64,000 bases of DNA from UBA2561 sp964577275 (GTDB lineage: Bacteria > Bacteroidota > Bacteroidia > Cytophagales > Thermoflexibacteraceae): positions 1-64,000 of the forward strand of contig CAZNYR010000006.1 of the NCBI GenBank assembly GCA_964577275.1, in the 5' to 3' direction. The position numbers and the translations under genes were made by a program. The notes beneath the pieces are model-generated. The model was given only the letters and a program-made list of their open reading frames with translations, was not told where the DNA came from and did no database searches. Shown here one piece after another: positions 34,643-42,231 of this stretch (positions within the stretch are counted from its first letter, which is position 1; every line of letters begins with the position of its first letter).

Positions 34643-35725
34643 TTATATGTTTAAATTTTCCAAATACCAATTTTTGTGTGCTTCATACCGAATCAATCCA
34701 TTTTCGACCATCAAAGGCGACTCAAAATTGTTGTCATATAGTTGTCCCGTACCAAGTCCCTGCGGAAGTAAAGGTGCAAATTCAGCCGTAAACTGACAAA
34801 TTGCATTCAGACCAATATTTGATTCAAGTGCTGAAGTAATCCACCAGCCGATACGCAAATCTTCTGCCAATTCAATCCATTTGCGAGTATTTTCTAAACC
34901 ACCCAGCAACGTAGGCTTCAAGATAATAAATTGAGGCTCAATAAGTTGTAGTAAATTTTTACCCTCTTTCTCAACATCAATTCCGATGAGTTCCTCATCC
35001 AACGCAATGGGCAAAGGTGAATCCCGACACAACTTTTTTAGGCATTCATGCTGTCCCTGCCGAATAGGCTGTTCGATGGAATGTATTTCGAATTGCGCTA
35101 ATTTTTCAAGTTTAATCAACACATTTTCAGGAGAAAATGCGCCATTTGCATCAACCCGAAGGGTGATTTCTGAGGTGGCGTAATTTTCCCGAATTTTCTC
35201 TAATAACTTTAGTTCGGAATCAAAATCAATCGCCCCAATTTTCATTTTGATACACGAAAATCCTTGTTTTAGTTTACTTTCGATTTGTTGGTGCATGAAC
35301 TTTTCATTGCCCATCCAAATCAGACCATTAATCGGAAGTCGCTGATTTTCAAGATAAAACGCATTTGGATATATCAAACGCCTGCCCCCATTTTTCAAAT
35401 CAAGGAGAGCGGTTTCTAATGCGAATTGTAAAGCAGGTAAGTTTTTAGTATATTTTTTGATATAATTTGATGTAATTTCGGAAGTATTTTTAAAATATTT
35501 TTGATTAAAATTTTGACAAAAATCCTGCACACATTTTTCAAAATCAGGGCGGTCGTCTATACTCAATCCTTTCAGTGGGCTTGCCTCGCCTAATCCCGGG
35601 GTATGAGGCTGATTTTTGTCATAAAGGCAAAGAACATAAGTGGGGCGTTCGGTTAAAATTCCTCGTGAAGTTCCAGCCTGAAATCTAAAATTCAAAATGT
35701 ATTTTAAGTATTTGATTTTTAGCAT
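34643..35725 (-). CDS. menC: o-Succinylbenzoate synthase (enolase superfamily)
   Basis: 360 residues. The muconate-lactonizing-enzyme fold shows the catalytic Lys pair 160/162 in CIKMKIG, metal ligands Asp192 (LRVDANGA), Glu218 (IEQP) and Asp243 (ALDEEL), and the second base Lys270 in ILKPTLLGG. SALESNIGLNAI and GLGTGQLYD are typical of MenC rather than dipeptide epimerase. It dehydrates SHCHC to o-succinylbenzoate in menaquinone synthesis. It is the last gene of a tight operon after dtd, the MazG-like gene and a small membrane protein (gaps of 8, 4 and 9 bp). Confidence 0.88.
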   Translation of the reverse strand: MLKIKYLKYILNFRFQAGTSRGILTERPTYVLCLYDKNQPHTPGLGEASPLKGLSIDDRPDFEKCVQDFCQNFNQKYFKNTSEITSNYIKKYTKNLPALQFALETALLDLKNGGRRLIYPNAFYLENQRLPINGLIWMGNEKFMHQQIESKLKQGFSCIKMKIGAIDFDSELKLLEKIRENYATSEITLRVDANGAFSPENVLIKLEKLAQFEIHSIEQPIRQGQHECLKKLCRDSPLPIALDEELIGIDVEKEGKNLLQLIEPQFIILKPTLLGGLENTRKWIELAEDLRIGWWITSALESNIGLNAICQFTAEFAPLLPQGLGTGQLYDNNFESPLMVENGLIRYEAHKNWYLENLNI

Positions 35726-35734
35726 TTTATCAAA

Positions 35735-36049
35735 TTATTTTCGTCTTTTGGGCTTTCTTTTTTTGGGGTCTTTCGGATATACATAAATTATCCAAAACAA
35801 AGGTAATATCAAAATATTAAATACAATGACCAGAATTGTCCATAGCCCTTTTTTGCTATCCGAAACTTTTTTGGGTGCATAAATTAGGCGTAGTGTCAAG
35901 ATTTCAGCAATGATAAAAAGTCCTGCAATTGCCATATAAATTCCGTTTGGGAAATCGACTATCGGCAAAATTGCAAGATGTACTAAAATCATATATATTG
36001 CCAAAATTAAAGGCATAAAAGCACAAAACCCATGTATAATACGCATCAT
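35735..36049 (-). CDS. Small three-helix membrane protein
   Basis: 104 residues with three hydrophobic segments (GFCAFMPLILAIYMILVHL, GIYMAIAGLFIIAEILTL, LWTILVIVFNILILPLFWII) and a strongly basic tail (DPKKRKPKRRK). The last segment resembles the PLDc_N-like helix of small Bacteroidota membrane proteins, but I cannot assign a family. It lies 4 bp after the MazG-like gene and 9 bp before menC, so it is cotranscribed with them. Confidence 0.55.
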   Translation of the reverse strand: MMRIIHGFCAFMPLILAIYMILVHLAILPIVDFPNGIYMAIAGLFIIAEILTLRLIYAPKKVSDSKKGLWTILVIVFNILILPLFWIIYVYPKDPKKRKPKRRK

Positions 36050-36053
36050 ATTT

Positions 36054-36383
36054 TTATGATTTTAATTTTTTATTATTTTGATGTCTTTCGGTATCACGAT
36101 TCGTTTTTTTATCCAAATTGGCACGCAAGGCATCCGTCAAATTCACACCAGTTTGATTAGCCAAACAAATCAATACAAAAAGCACATCAGCCATTTCATC
36201 GGCTAAGTTTACATTTTTATCTGACTCCTTGAATGATTGCTCACCGTATTTTCGGGCAATAATTCGGGCGACCTCCCCTACTTCTTCGGTCAGGATTGCC
36301 ATATTCGTTAATTCGTTATAATATCGAATTCCTGTGGTATTAATCCACTCATCTACAACCTGTTGGGCTTGCTCAATCGTCAT
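36054..36383 (-). CDS. MazG-like nucleotide pyrophosphohydrolase
   Basis: 109 residues, all-alpha NTP pyrophosphohydrolase fold. The metal-binding pattern is split as usual: EEVGEVARII (~33-42, EExxE) and LADEMADVLFVLICLANQTG (~62-81, ExxD). Proteins of this small class hydrolyse non-canonical (d)NTPs or dCTP; the substrate is not evident here. The C-terminus is a short charged tail. It begins 8 bp after dtd, so tRNA editing and nucleotide sanitising functions are paired. Confidence 0.85.
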   Translation of the reverse strand: MTIEQAQQVVDEWINTTGIRYYNELTNMAILTEEVGEVARIIARKYGEQSFKESDKNVNLADEMADVLFVLICLANQTGVNLTDALRANLDKKTNRDTERHQNNKKLKS

Positions 36384-36391
36384 TTTTTGTG

Positions 36392-36844
36392 TTACTTTTT
36401 ATTTTTAGAATCTATTATAATCGTAACGGGTCCATCATTAAGTAAGCTAATTTTCATATCCGCCCCGAATGTTCCTGTTTCGATATTTTTCTGCAATTTT
36501 CGACCTAATTCTGTTTTCATTTTTTCATATAAAGGAATTGCAATTTCAGGTTTTGCAGCTTCGGTAAACGAAGGTCGATTTCCTTTTTTGGTTGAGGCAT
36601 ACAATGTAAATTGACTGATTAGCAATATGTTACCATCAATTTGTTTGAGCGAAAGATTCATTTTGCCCTCATCATCACCGAAGACTCGCAATCCAATAAT
36701 TTTATCACTTAACCATGCAATATCTTGGGTATCATCCTGATGTCCGATACCCAAAAACACCAAAAATCCCATTTCGATTTTGCCTGTAACTTTGTCTTCG
36801 ATTTGGACGGAAGCCTGCGTAACTCTTTGAATAATTGCAATCAT
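36392..36844 (-). CDS. dtd: D-aminoacyl-tRNA deacylase
   Basis: 150 residues, full length. It removes D-amino acids (and Gly from tRNA-Ala) from mischarged tRNA. The Dtd signature SQFTLYA with GNRPSF is at ~78-92, and the cross-subunit Gly-cis-Pro motif is in LLNDGPVTIIID at ~133-144. The N-terminus MIAIIQRVTQASVQIE is standard. It is the first gene of the four-gene operon ending in menC. Confidence 0.96.
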   Translation of the reverse strand: MIAIIQRVTQASVQIEDKVTGKIEMGFLVFLGIGHQDDTQDIAWLSDKIIGLRVFGDDEGKMNLSLKQIDGNILLISQFTLYASTKKGNRPSFTEAAKPEIAIPLYEKMKTELGRKLQKNIETGTFGADMKISLLNDGPVTIIIDSKNKK

Positions 36845-36968
36845 TTATATTTAAAACTGAATATTATACGATTTAAGATAGTTGTTTTATGGTTCAAAAA
36901 TAGAGAAATTCAGGAACATTTCTGACTTCCTATCTTGAAATCAGAAGTTTTAAGGGTTGAGAACAGAG

Positions 36969-37004
36969 ATATTCGTGCTACGTTTGGAATGATAGCACGA
37001 ATAT
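36969..37004. repeat. Dispersed hairpin, TTCGTGCTACG family, copy 1
   Basis: Arms ATATTCGTGCTA / TAGCACGAATAT (12 bp) around a 12-nt loop CGTTTGGAATGA. It lies 33 bp beyond the stop of the Rpn gene and could serve as its terminator. The same arms and a related loop occur at 61421-61451 on the other strand. Confidence 0.65.
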
Positions 37005-37036
37005 TATTAAATAAACTAATTGTTAGGATAATACTA

Positions 37037-38252
37037 TTAAATATCTGTATTTTCTGAATATGATTCAGGCAAAATAATATCTTGAGTTTCGGGGTGAATA
37101 TAAATTTTTTTATCTCGCACATCCTCTACAAACTGCACTTCAATTTCTAAAAAATCAGCAATCTGTACGACATCCAACAGATTGGTTTTCAAGAACTTTT
37201 GTACATTCTGGATAGTAAGACGTAATTGCGCTTCTCGTTTACCCTTCTCCAGTNNNNNNNNNNNNNNNNNNNNNNNNNNNNNNNNNNNNNNNNNNNNNNN
37301 NNNNNNNNNNNNNNNNNNNNNNNNNNNNNNNNNNNNNNNNNNNNNNNNNNNNNCCCTGTTCAAGTCCTTTCTCCAGTCCCTGTTCAAGTCCTTTCTCCAG
37401 TCCCTGTTCAAGTCCTTTCTCCAGTCCCTGTTGGAGTCCTTGTTTACGCCCTTCTTCAAGTCCTTCTTGAAGTCCTTGGGCTTGATAGAACTTTCTGTAT
37501 TCAGATTCTACCAATTCTTGCATTCCCATAGGCTTTCGTTCTTTAAAAGTTTCAATAATTTCAGTACTTAATTTTTCGGATTTGACTTTTCCAAATTTAA
37601 AATAATAACGCAAAAAATTCAACAACGTTTGTAGTTTTCTTGAGTTTTCGGGTGTTTCGTGTTCAAGCCGTCTTACCAAATCTACTGCCCTTGCAAATTG
37701 CTGATTTTCATTTGATTTTGCCTGTTCAATACATGATTTTATCCATAACATCAGGATGCTAAATGGATTATTCGGAAGGTCAAGTTCGGCTTCTGTTTTT
37801 GTGATGACCTCGAAAGTATCAAACTCATAAATTAGTTTGGTCTTCAGATAATGATAAATGTACTTTTTGACATGATATTTCCTATTTCTGTCCGTATAAA
37901 TCACCAAAGCAGAAATATTTACATCATATTTATCTTGTAACCGATAAAAATACATAAACATTCGCTTGGCAAAATTGGGGTCAGGATAATCTTGGATTTC
38001 GATATGTATTAAAATCCATTTTTCTTCGCCAGATTTCAAAAATACTTTCATCAATTTATCCGCCCGCCGATTTTTTTCGCTGGATGTCGGAAAAAGTTTA
38101 TCCAATTCGTTATCCAAAAATTCAAAAGGACGACCAAAATCGACCTCCGCTTCCGTCCATTCAGGATAAAAATAACGTAAAAAATCATCCGCAAGGTCTT
38201 CGAGTACGGCTTTCCAGATTTTATCTCTCGGAATTATAAATTGCTCCACCAT
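37037..38252 (-). CDS. Rpn family recombination-promoting nuclease with Gly-Leu-Glu repeats
   Basis: A PD-(D/E)XK nuclease of the Rpn/transposase_31-like group. The N-terminal catalytic domain shows FGRPFEFLDNELDKLF, RRADKLMKVFLKSGEEKWILIHIEIQDYPD (acidic residue followed by the E-x-Q core) and FAKRMFMYFYRLQDKYDVNISALVIYTD. The C-terminal half is helical and contains an 8-residue repeat GLEKGLEQ encoded by 24-bp units, interrupted by a 100-N gap. Deleting the N run puts both sides back in one frame, so the gene is intact and ends with LEIEVQFVEDVRDKKIYI and a TAA at 37037. Rpn proteins cut DNA and promote recombination; copy-number change of the repeat would stay in frame. Confidence 0.82.
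37254..37353. other. Assembly gap (100 N) inside the Rpn repeat
   Basis: Flanks join in repeat phase (CTTCTCCAGT and CCCTGTTCAAG), so the true length should be a multiple of 24 bp, which would keep the reading frame open. Confidence 0.9.
37354..37425 (-). repeat. 24-bp coding tandem repeat in rpn
   Basis: Three exact consecutive copies of a 24-bp unit that begins CCCTGTTCAAG on the + strand and encodes GLEKGLEQ on the minus strand. Diverged units (GLQQGLEK, GLEEGRKQ) continue to about 37470. More copies probably lie in the gap. Confidence 0.9.
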
Positions 38253-38272
38253 AAATTATAAGTTGTTGGTTT

Positions 38273-39034
38273 TTAAGTTTTTAAATACTCATTCAAACGA
38301 GAAAAAACAAAATCGGCGCGCTCGTTCACTACTTTTCCAATCACAATAATTGCAGGCGATGCAAGTTGATTTTCTTCCACAATCTGCACGATATTCCCAA
38401 GTGTTCCAAAACCTGTTTTTTCGTCAGGGCACGTACCATTCTGAATAATCCCAATAGGCTCATTTTCAGGACGATACATTCGGAATAATTCGATAATATG
38501 CGCCAGCCGTTTCATGCCCATCAAAATCACAACGGTTGCCGATGATTGGGCTGCCAATTCCAAATCTTTGGTGATTTTTTCCTGCCGAAGCGTCCCCGTA
38601 ATGACCCAAAAACTTTCGTTAATTCCTCGTTTGGTTAAGGGGATTCCTTTGGCAGAAGGCACAGCTAACGCACTGGTAATCCCCGATATAACCTGAACAT
38701 CTACCCCATGCGAGCGGGCATATTCTGCCTCTTCGTGTCCACGCCCGAACACAAACGAATCGCCGCCTTTCAGACGAATCACGTGTCCGTATTCGTTTGC
38801 CAATTTTACAATTTGGTAATTAATTTCATTTTGTTGGAGATAATGCTGCCCCGCTCGTCTGCCCACAAAAATTTTTAGGGCTTTTTCGGGTGCATATTTT
38901 AATAATTCTGGATTGGCTAAGGCATCATACAAAATGACATCAGCCGTTTTTAGGGCATTTATACCTTTGAGCGTAATTAATTCTTCATCTCCCGGTCCTG
39001 CGCCCAGTAGTGTCAGACGTGGATATATTTTCAT
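38273..39034 (-). CDS. cobA: Uroporphyrinogen-III C-methyltransferase
   Basis: 253 residues from ATG 39034 (MKIYPRLTLLGAGPGDEELITLKG); a 38-residue extension was excluded because the SUMT N-terminus starts here. SAM-dependent methylation of uroporphyrinogen III gives precorrin-2 for siroheme or cobalamin. The motifs GAGPGD (~10-15), VGRRAG, RLKGGDSFVFGRGHEEAEYA and GITSALAVPSAKGIPLTKRG are complete, as is VVILMGMKRL. There are no CysG-type oxidase/ferrochelatase domains and no cobalamin genes next to it, so a siroheme role is likely. It is divergent from purB. Confidence 0.94.
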   Translation of the reverse strand: MKIYPRLTLLGAGPGDEELITLKGINALKTADVILYDALANPELLKYAPEKALKIFVGRRAGQHYLQQNEINYQIVKLANEYGHVIRLKGGDSFVFGRGHEEAEYARSHGVDVQVISGITSALAVPSAKGIPLTKRGINESFWVITGTLRQEKITKDLELAAQSSATVVILMGMKRLAHIIELFRMYRPENEPIGIIQNGTCPDEKTGFGTLGNIVQIVEENQLASPAIIVIGKVVNERADFVFSRLNEYLKT

Positions 39035-39159
39035 CTTCTTGAGGACTTTATTCAAAAAACCGTGCAACGTACAAAAATCTTTTATCTTTGGTGGTTGTTC
39101 TCTCAAAAAAACAAGATAAACTCGACTATTTTTCAATTTTTTCATCAAATTCTTACATC

Positions 39160-40509
39160 ATGGAATTATCTGATTTATCGGCGATTTCCCCTGTCGATGG
39201 GCGTTATCGGAGCAAAACACACGAATTAACTCCTTTTTTTTCCGAATTTGGGCTGATTCGATACCGTGTCCTGGTCGAAATCGAATATTTTATTGCCCTG
39301 TGCGAAATCCCACTCCCTCAATTACAGGATTTTAATGCCGAATTATTTGACGAATTACGAGCCATTTACCTTCAATTTTCGGAAGCCGATGCACACGCCA
39401 TTAAACAGACCGAAAAGATAACGAATCACGATGTCAAAGCCGTCGAATATTTCATCAAAGAAAAATTTGATACCTTGCAAATTGCTGATTATAAGGAATT
39501 TATACATTTTGGATTGACTTCCCAAGACATTAACAATACGGCAATTCCGTTATCGCTCAAGGATGCTTATCAAACCATTTATGAGCCATTACTCGAACAA
39601 TTAATGGACAAACTCGAAGCCTTAGCCCTTGCATGGCAGGATATTCCGATGCTTGCTTTTACGCACGGGCAACCCGCCTCACCCACTCGGCTGGGCAAAG
39701 AAATCGCCGTGTTTTTGTACCGATTGGATGGGCAATTTGATAATTTTGAGGAAATTCCGATGGCAGCAAAATTTGGTGGCGCAACAGGCAATTTTAATGC
39801 CCATTATGCGGCGTATCCTCACATCGACTGGACAGAATTTGCTGACCAATTTGTAAATGATACCTTAGATTTAGCCCGTTCACAGTTTACCACACAAATC
39901 GAAAATTATGACTTTATGGCGGCATTATTCGATAATTTTGCCCGAATAAACACCATTTTATTAGATTTGTGCCGCGACGCATGGGCTTATGTTTCAATGG
40001 GTTACTTCCGACAAAAAGTCGAAGCGGGCGAAGTAGGCTCTTCGGCAATGCCCCACAAAGTGAACCCGATTGATTTTGAAAATGCAGAAGGAAACCTTGG
40101 CATTGCCAATGCTTTGTTTGGACATTTATCCGCCAAATTGCCCGTATCGCGACTCCAAAGGGACTTGACAGATTCTACTGTATTGCGAAATATTGGCGTG
40201 CCTTTGGCGCATACCTTGATTGCTTTTAAGTCAATCTTGAAAGGTTTGGATAAATTGCAAATCAACCAAGCAAAAATCAAGCGAGATTTAGATGAAAACT
40301 GGGCTGTCGTTGCCGAAGCCATCCAAACCATTCTCCGAAGAGAAGGCTACCCTCAACCTTACGAAGCACTCAAAGCATTGACCAGAGGAAAGGAAAATAT
40401 TGATAAACAAGCGATTACAGAATTTATTGATGCCTTAAATATTGATGATGAGGTCAAAAAAGAACTTCGACAGTTTACTCCATATACTTATACGGGCATT
40501 AAATTTTAG
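39160..40509 (+). CDS. purB: Adenylosuccinate lyase
   Basis: 449 residues from ATG 39160 (MELSDLSAISPVDGRYRSKT). It catalyses two fumarate-releasing steps in purine synthesis: SAICAR to AICAR and adenylosuccinate to AMP. The fumarase/aspartase signature with the flexible loop is GSSAMPHKVNPIDFENAEGN, carrying the catalytic Ser. TSQDINNTA and AFTHGQPASPTRLGKE are also intact. The N-terminus and size match the E. coli-type PurB. An in-frame TTG at 39088 was rejected because its extension has no family support. A TATCTTTG box precedes it at 39083-39090. Confidence 0.96.
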   Translation: MELSDLSAISPVDGRYRSKTHELTPFFSEFGLIRYRVLVEIEYFIALCEIPLPQLQDFNAELFDELRAIYLQFSEADAHAIKQTEKITNHDVKAVEYFIKEKFDTLQIADYKEFIHFGLTSQDINNTAIPLSLKDAYQTIYEPLLEQLMDKLEALALAWQDIPMLAFTHGQPASPTRLGKEIAVFLYRLDGQFDNFEEIPMAAKFGGATGNFNAHYAAYPHIDWTEFADQFVNDTLDLARSQFTTQIENYDFMAALFDNFARINTILLDLCRDAWAYVSMGYFRQKVEAGEVGSSAMPHKVNPIDFENAEGNLGIANALFGHLSAKLPVSRLQRDLTDSTVLRNIGVPLAHTLIAFKSILKGLDKLQINQAKIKRDLDENWAVVAEAIQTILRREGYPQPYEALKALTRGKENIDKQAITEFIDALNIDDEVKKELRQFTPYTYTGIKF

Positions 40510-40520
40510 ACATAAAAAAT

Positions 40521-40557
40521 ATCATGTAACCATAAACCAAATTTACGGTTACATGAT
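40521..40557 (+). terminator. Hairpin after purB
   Basis: Arms ATCATGTAACC / GGTTACATGAT (11 bp) with a 15-nt loop, 12 bp after the purB stop. Only three T follow directly, so it is a moderate terminator candidate. Confidence 0.55.
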
Positions 40558-40596
40558 TTCATCAAAATAAAACACGAAAATAAAACACGAACCAAA

Positions 40597-40890
40597 CTAT
40601 ACGTTATGCAAAATCTGATGAAATTGTACGTGTTTTTTATATTTTACTTTTTGTGCTAATTTGGATATAATACCTTGCGTATCAGACGTATTTAAGCCCG
40701 AACAATTAATCTCAATTTGTCGCTCGCGCACATCCGTCCAAGCCTCCACACACTCCACTAATGCCGTGAGCGTTTCCTCCGAAAAAACCGTAACTATCGA
40801 GAAATCAATCGTTAAGACTACCGTTTTTCCCCGATAACTGAGCTTAACATCAGGAATTTGTGTGCTACCTTTTATCTGAAAGTCTTCCAT
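40597..40890 (-). CDS. Small protein, possibly SiaC/DUF1987-like
   Basis: 97 residues, no signal peptide. The order of elements is a short strand region (VKLSYRGKTVVLTIDFS), a helix (SEETLTALVECVEAWTD), a strand (RQIEINCSGLNTSDTQ) and a helix (GIISKLAQKV). That order recalls SiaC-type regulatory phosphoproteins, in which a Thr/Ser-containing turn after an N-x-S-S-like motif is phosphorylated and is the substrate of a SpoIIE-type phosphatase. The likeness is remote and by eye only. It may equally be an unrelated small protein. It stands alone in antisense orientation after purB. Confidence 0.4.
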   Translation of the reverse strand: MEDFQIKGSTQIPDVKLSYRGKTVVLTIDFSIVTVFSEETLTALVECVEAWTDVRERQIEINCSGLNTSDTQGIISKLAQKVKYKKHVQFHQILHNV

Positions 40891-41110
40891 TTTTTATTTG
40901 CGATTTTGGCATTTACGCTGGAGATGCTCCCCGCCTCAAAATCTGAACCGAAATCTATGCCAGATTTTAACGTTTCGTTGATAGTAATGGATTAAATTTT
41001 AAACTTTTGTTGTCCTTTCCGAAGCGTAATATCGGAAATTTTTTGAACTTTTTATAAAGTCATAAACCCTAATACTTTAAAACAATTTGCTTTTTAAAAC
41101 ATTAAATCAT

Positions 41111-41119
41111 TGATAATCA
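41111..41119. other. TGATAATCA downstream of nbaC
   Basis: A 9-bp core 55 bp beyond the nbaC stop, in the 284-bp intergenic region that otherwise shows nothing recognisable. Confidence 0.3.
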
Positions 41120-41174
41120 GTATTTTAAAGTTTTAATAATTCCCCATTTTTGTACTATAAAGTGTTGCCAAGAT

Positions 41175-41690
41175 TTAGGGCTTTTCCATGAAATGACCGC
41201 ATTTCTGGCAAGTTCGTAGTTTTTCCGAACCATAATAATTTTCCATTTCAATCGGTAATTGTTTCACAATATCCGTTAAACCAAAATAAGTTTCATGTAA
41301 CTTATGGGTACAATTTTCACAAAACCATATAAAACCATCCTTTTCATCCGCATTTCGATAACGCTCAATTACCAAACCCACCGTATCCGAAGGGCGTTGA
41401 GGCGAATGTGGCACTTTAGGAGGCAATAAAAACATTTCACCTTCCCGAATCGGAATATCCACAGGCTTGCCATCCTCTATTATTTTGAGCGTTATATCGC
41501 CTTCCAGTTGATAAAAAAGTTCCTCGCCCTCGTTATAATGATAATCCTTGCGGGCGTTTGGTCCTCCGACAACCATCACGATAAAGTCCTCATTTTCAAG
41601 GTAAACCTGTTGATTCCCGACAGGCGGACGCAATAAATTTCGATGCGATTCTATCCATTCCTGAAAATTAAACGGTCTTGAAATAGCCAT
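41175..41690 (-). CDS. nbaC: 3-Hydroxyanthranilate 3,4-dioxygenase
   Basis: 171 residues, cupin fold. It opens the ring of 3-hydroxyanthranilate in the kynurenine route of tryptophan breakdown or NAD synthesis. The Fe(II) ligands are His51 and Glu57 in DYHYNEGEELFYQLEG and His95 in PPKVPHSPQRP. A bacterial-type second iron site, rubredoxin-like, is formed by CENC (124/127) and CQKC (161/164). The gene is isolated: no other kynurenine-pathway gene is in the window. Confidence 0.95.
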   Translation of the reverse strand: MAISRPFNFQEWIESHRNLLRPPVGNQQVYLENEDFIVMVVGGPNARKDYHYNEGEELFYQLEGDITLKIIEDGKPVDIPIREGEMFLLPPKVPHSPQRPSDTVGLVIERYRNADEKDGFIWFCENCTHKLHETYFGLTDIVKQLPIEMENYYGSEKLRTCQKCGHFMEKP

Positions 41691-42231
41691 ATTTTTTGCA
41701 TTTGAATTCTACGCTTTAAAAATAGTAAGTTTATTTCATTTTTTGACAAAAAAATGAAATTCAACGCTCATCTCGTCCGAATATGCTAATTCTAAAACAC
41801 CTTGATTATTAGATAGTTATGTTTTATAAAATCACTGTAAATAAAATGATACGATACGTAATACATTAAAAATTAATTGATAATAGATTTTTTAACAAAA
41901 AAACCAAACTCGAAATGTCCTAAAAATTACTATTTTCGTATAAAAAAATACAAAAGGTAGATTTTAGCTACTTTTGGTCGAAAAATAACCTAAAAAATTC
42001 AACGAAATAAAAGAATTTTCTGTTTCTGGAACTTGCCCAAATCACAGACGTTTCTGAATGTATGCTTAACAATGATTTTTTTCGTATAATATTGTATTCT
42101 AATTTACTTATAATCAATAATTTACCTTCTAATTTATATTTTTTTGTTCAATTTACAGCCTCATATATTTCGGCAATATTTAGCTCCAAGTAAATATGTT
42201 GAAGTATAAAATTTTCTAAAGAATAAAATTT
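41691..42231. other. Long AT-rich divergent intergenic region
   Basis: 540 bp between nbaC and the VIT-vWA gene. It holds an AT-only hairpin at 41733-41760 (arms ATTTCATTTTTT / AAAAAATGAAAT) and a weak inverted repeat near 41955 (AAAAGGTAG / CTACTTTT). I found no ORF or RNA gene. It must contain both promoters. Confidence 0.4.

Noticed and set aside
39083..39090. TAnnTTTG boxes (e.g. TATCTTTG before purB, TATTTTTG at 60190-60197, TATCTTTG at 50782-50789) as promoters
   Set aside because: They fit the Bacteroidota -7 element, but no TTTG/TTG -33 box was found at the proper spacing in any of these cases, so they were not listed as promoters.
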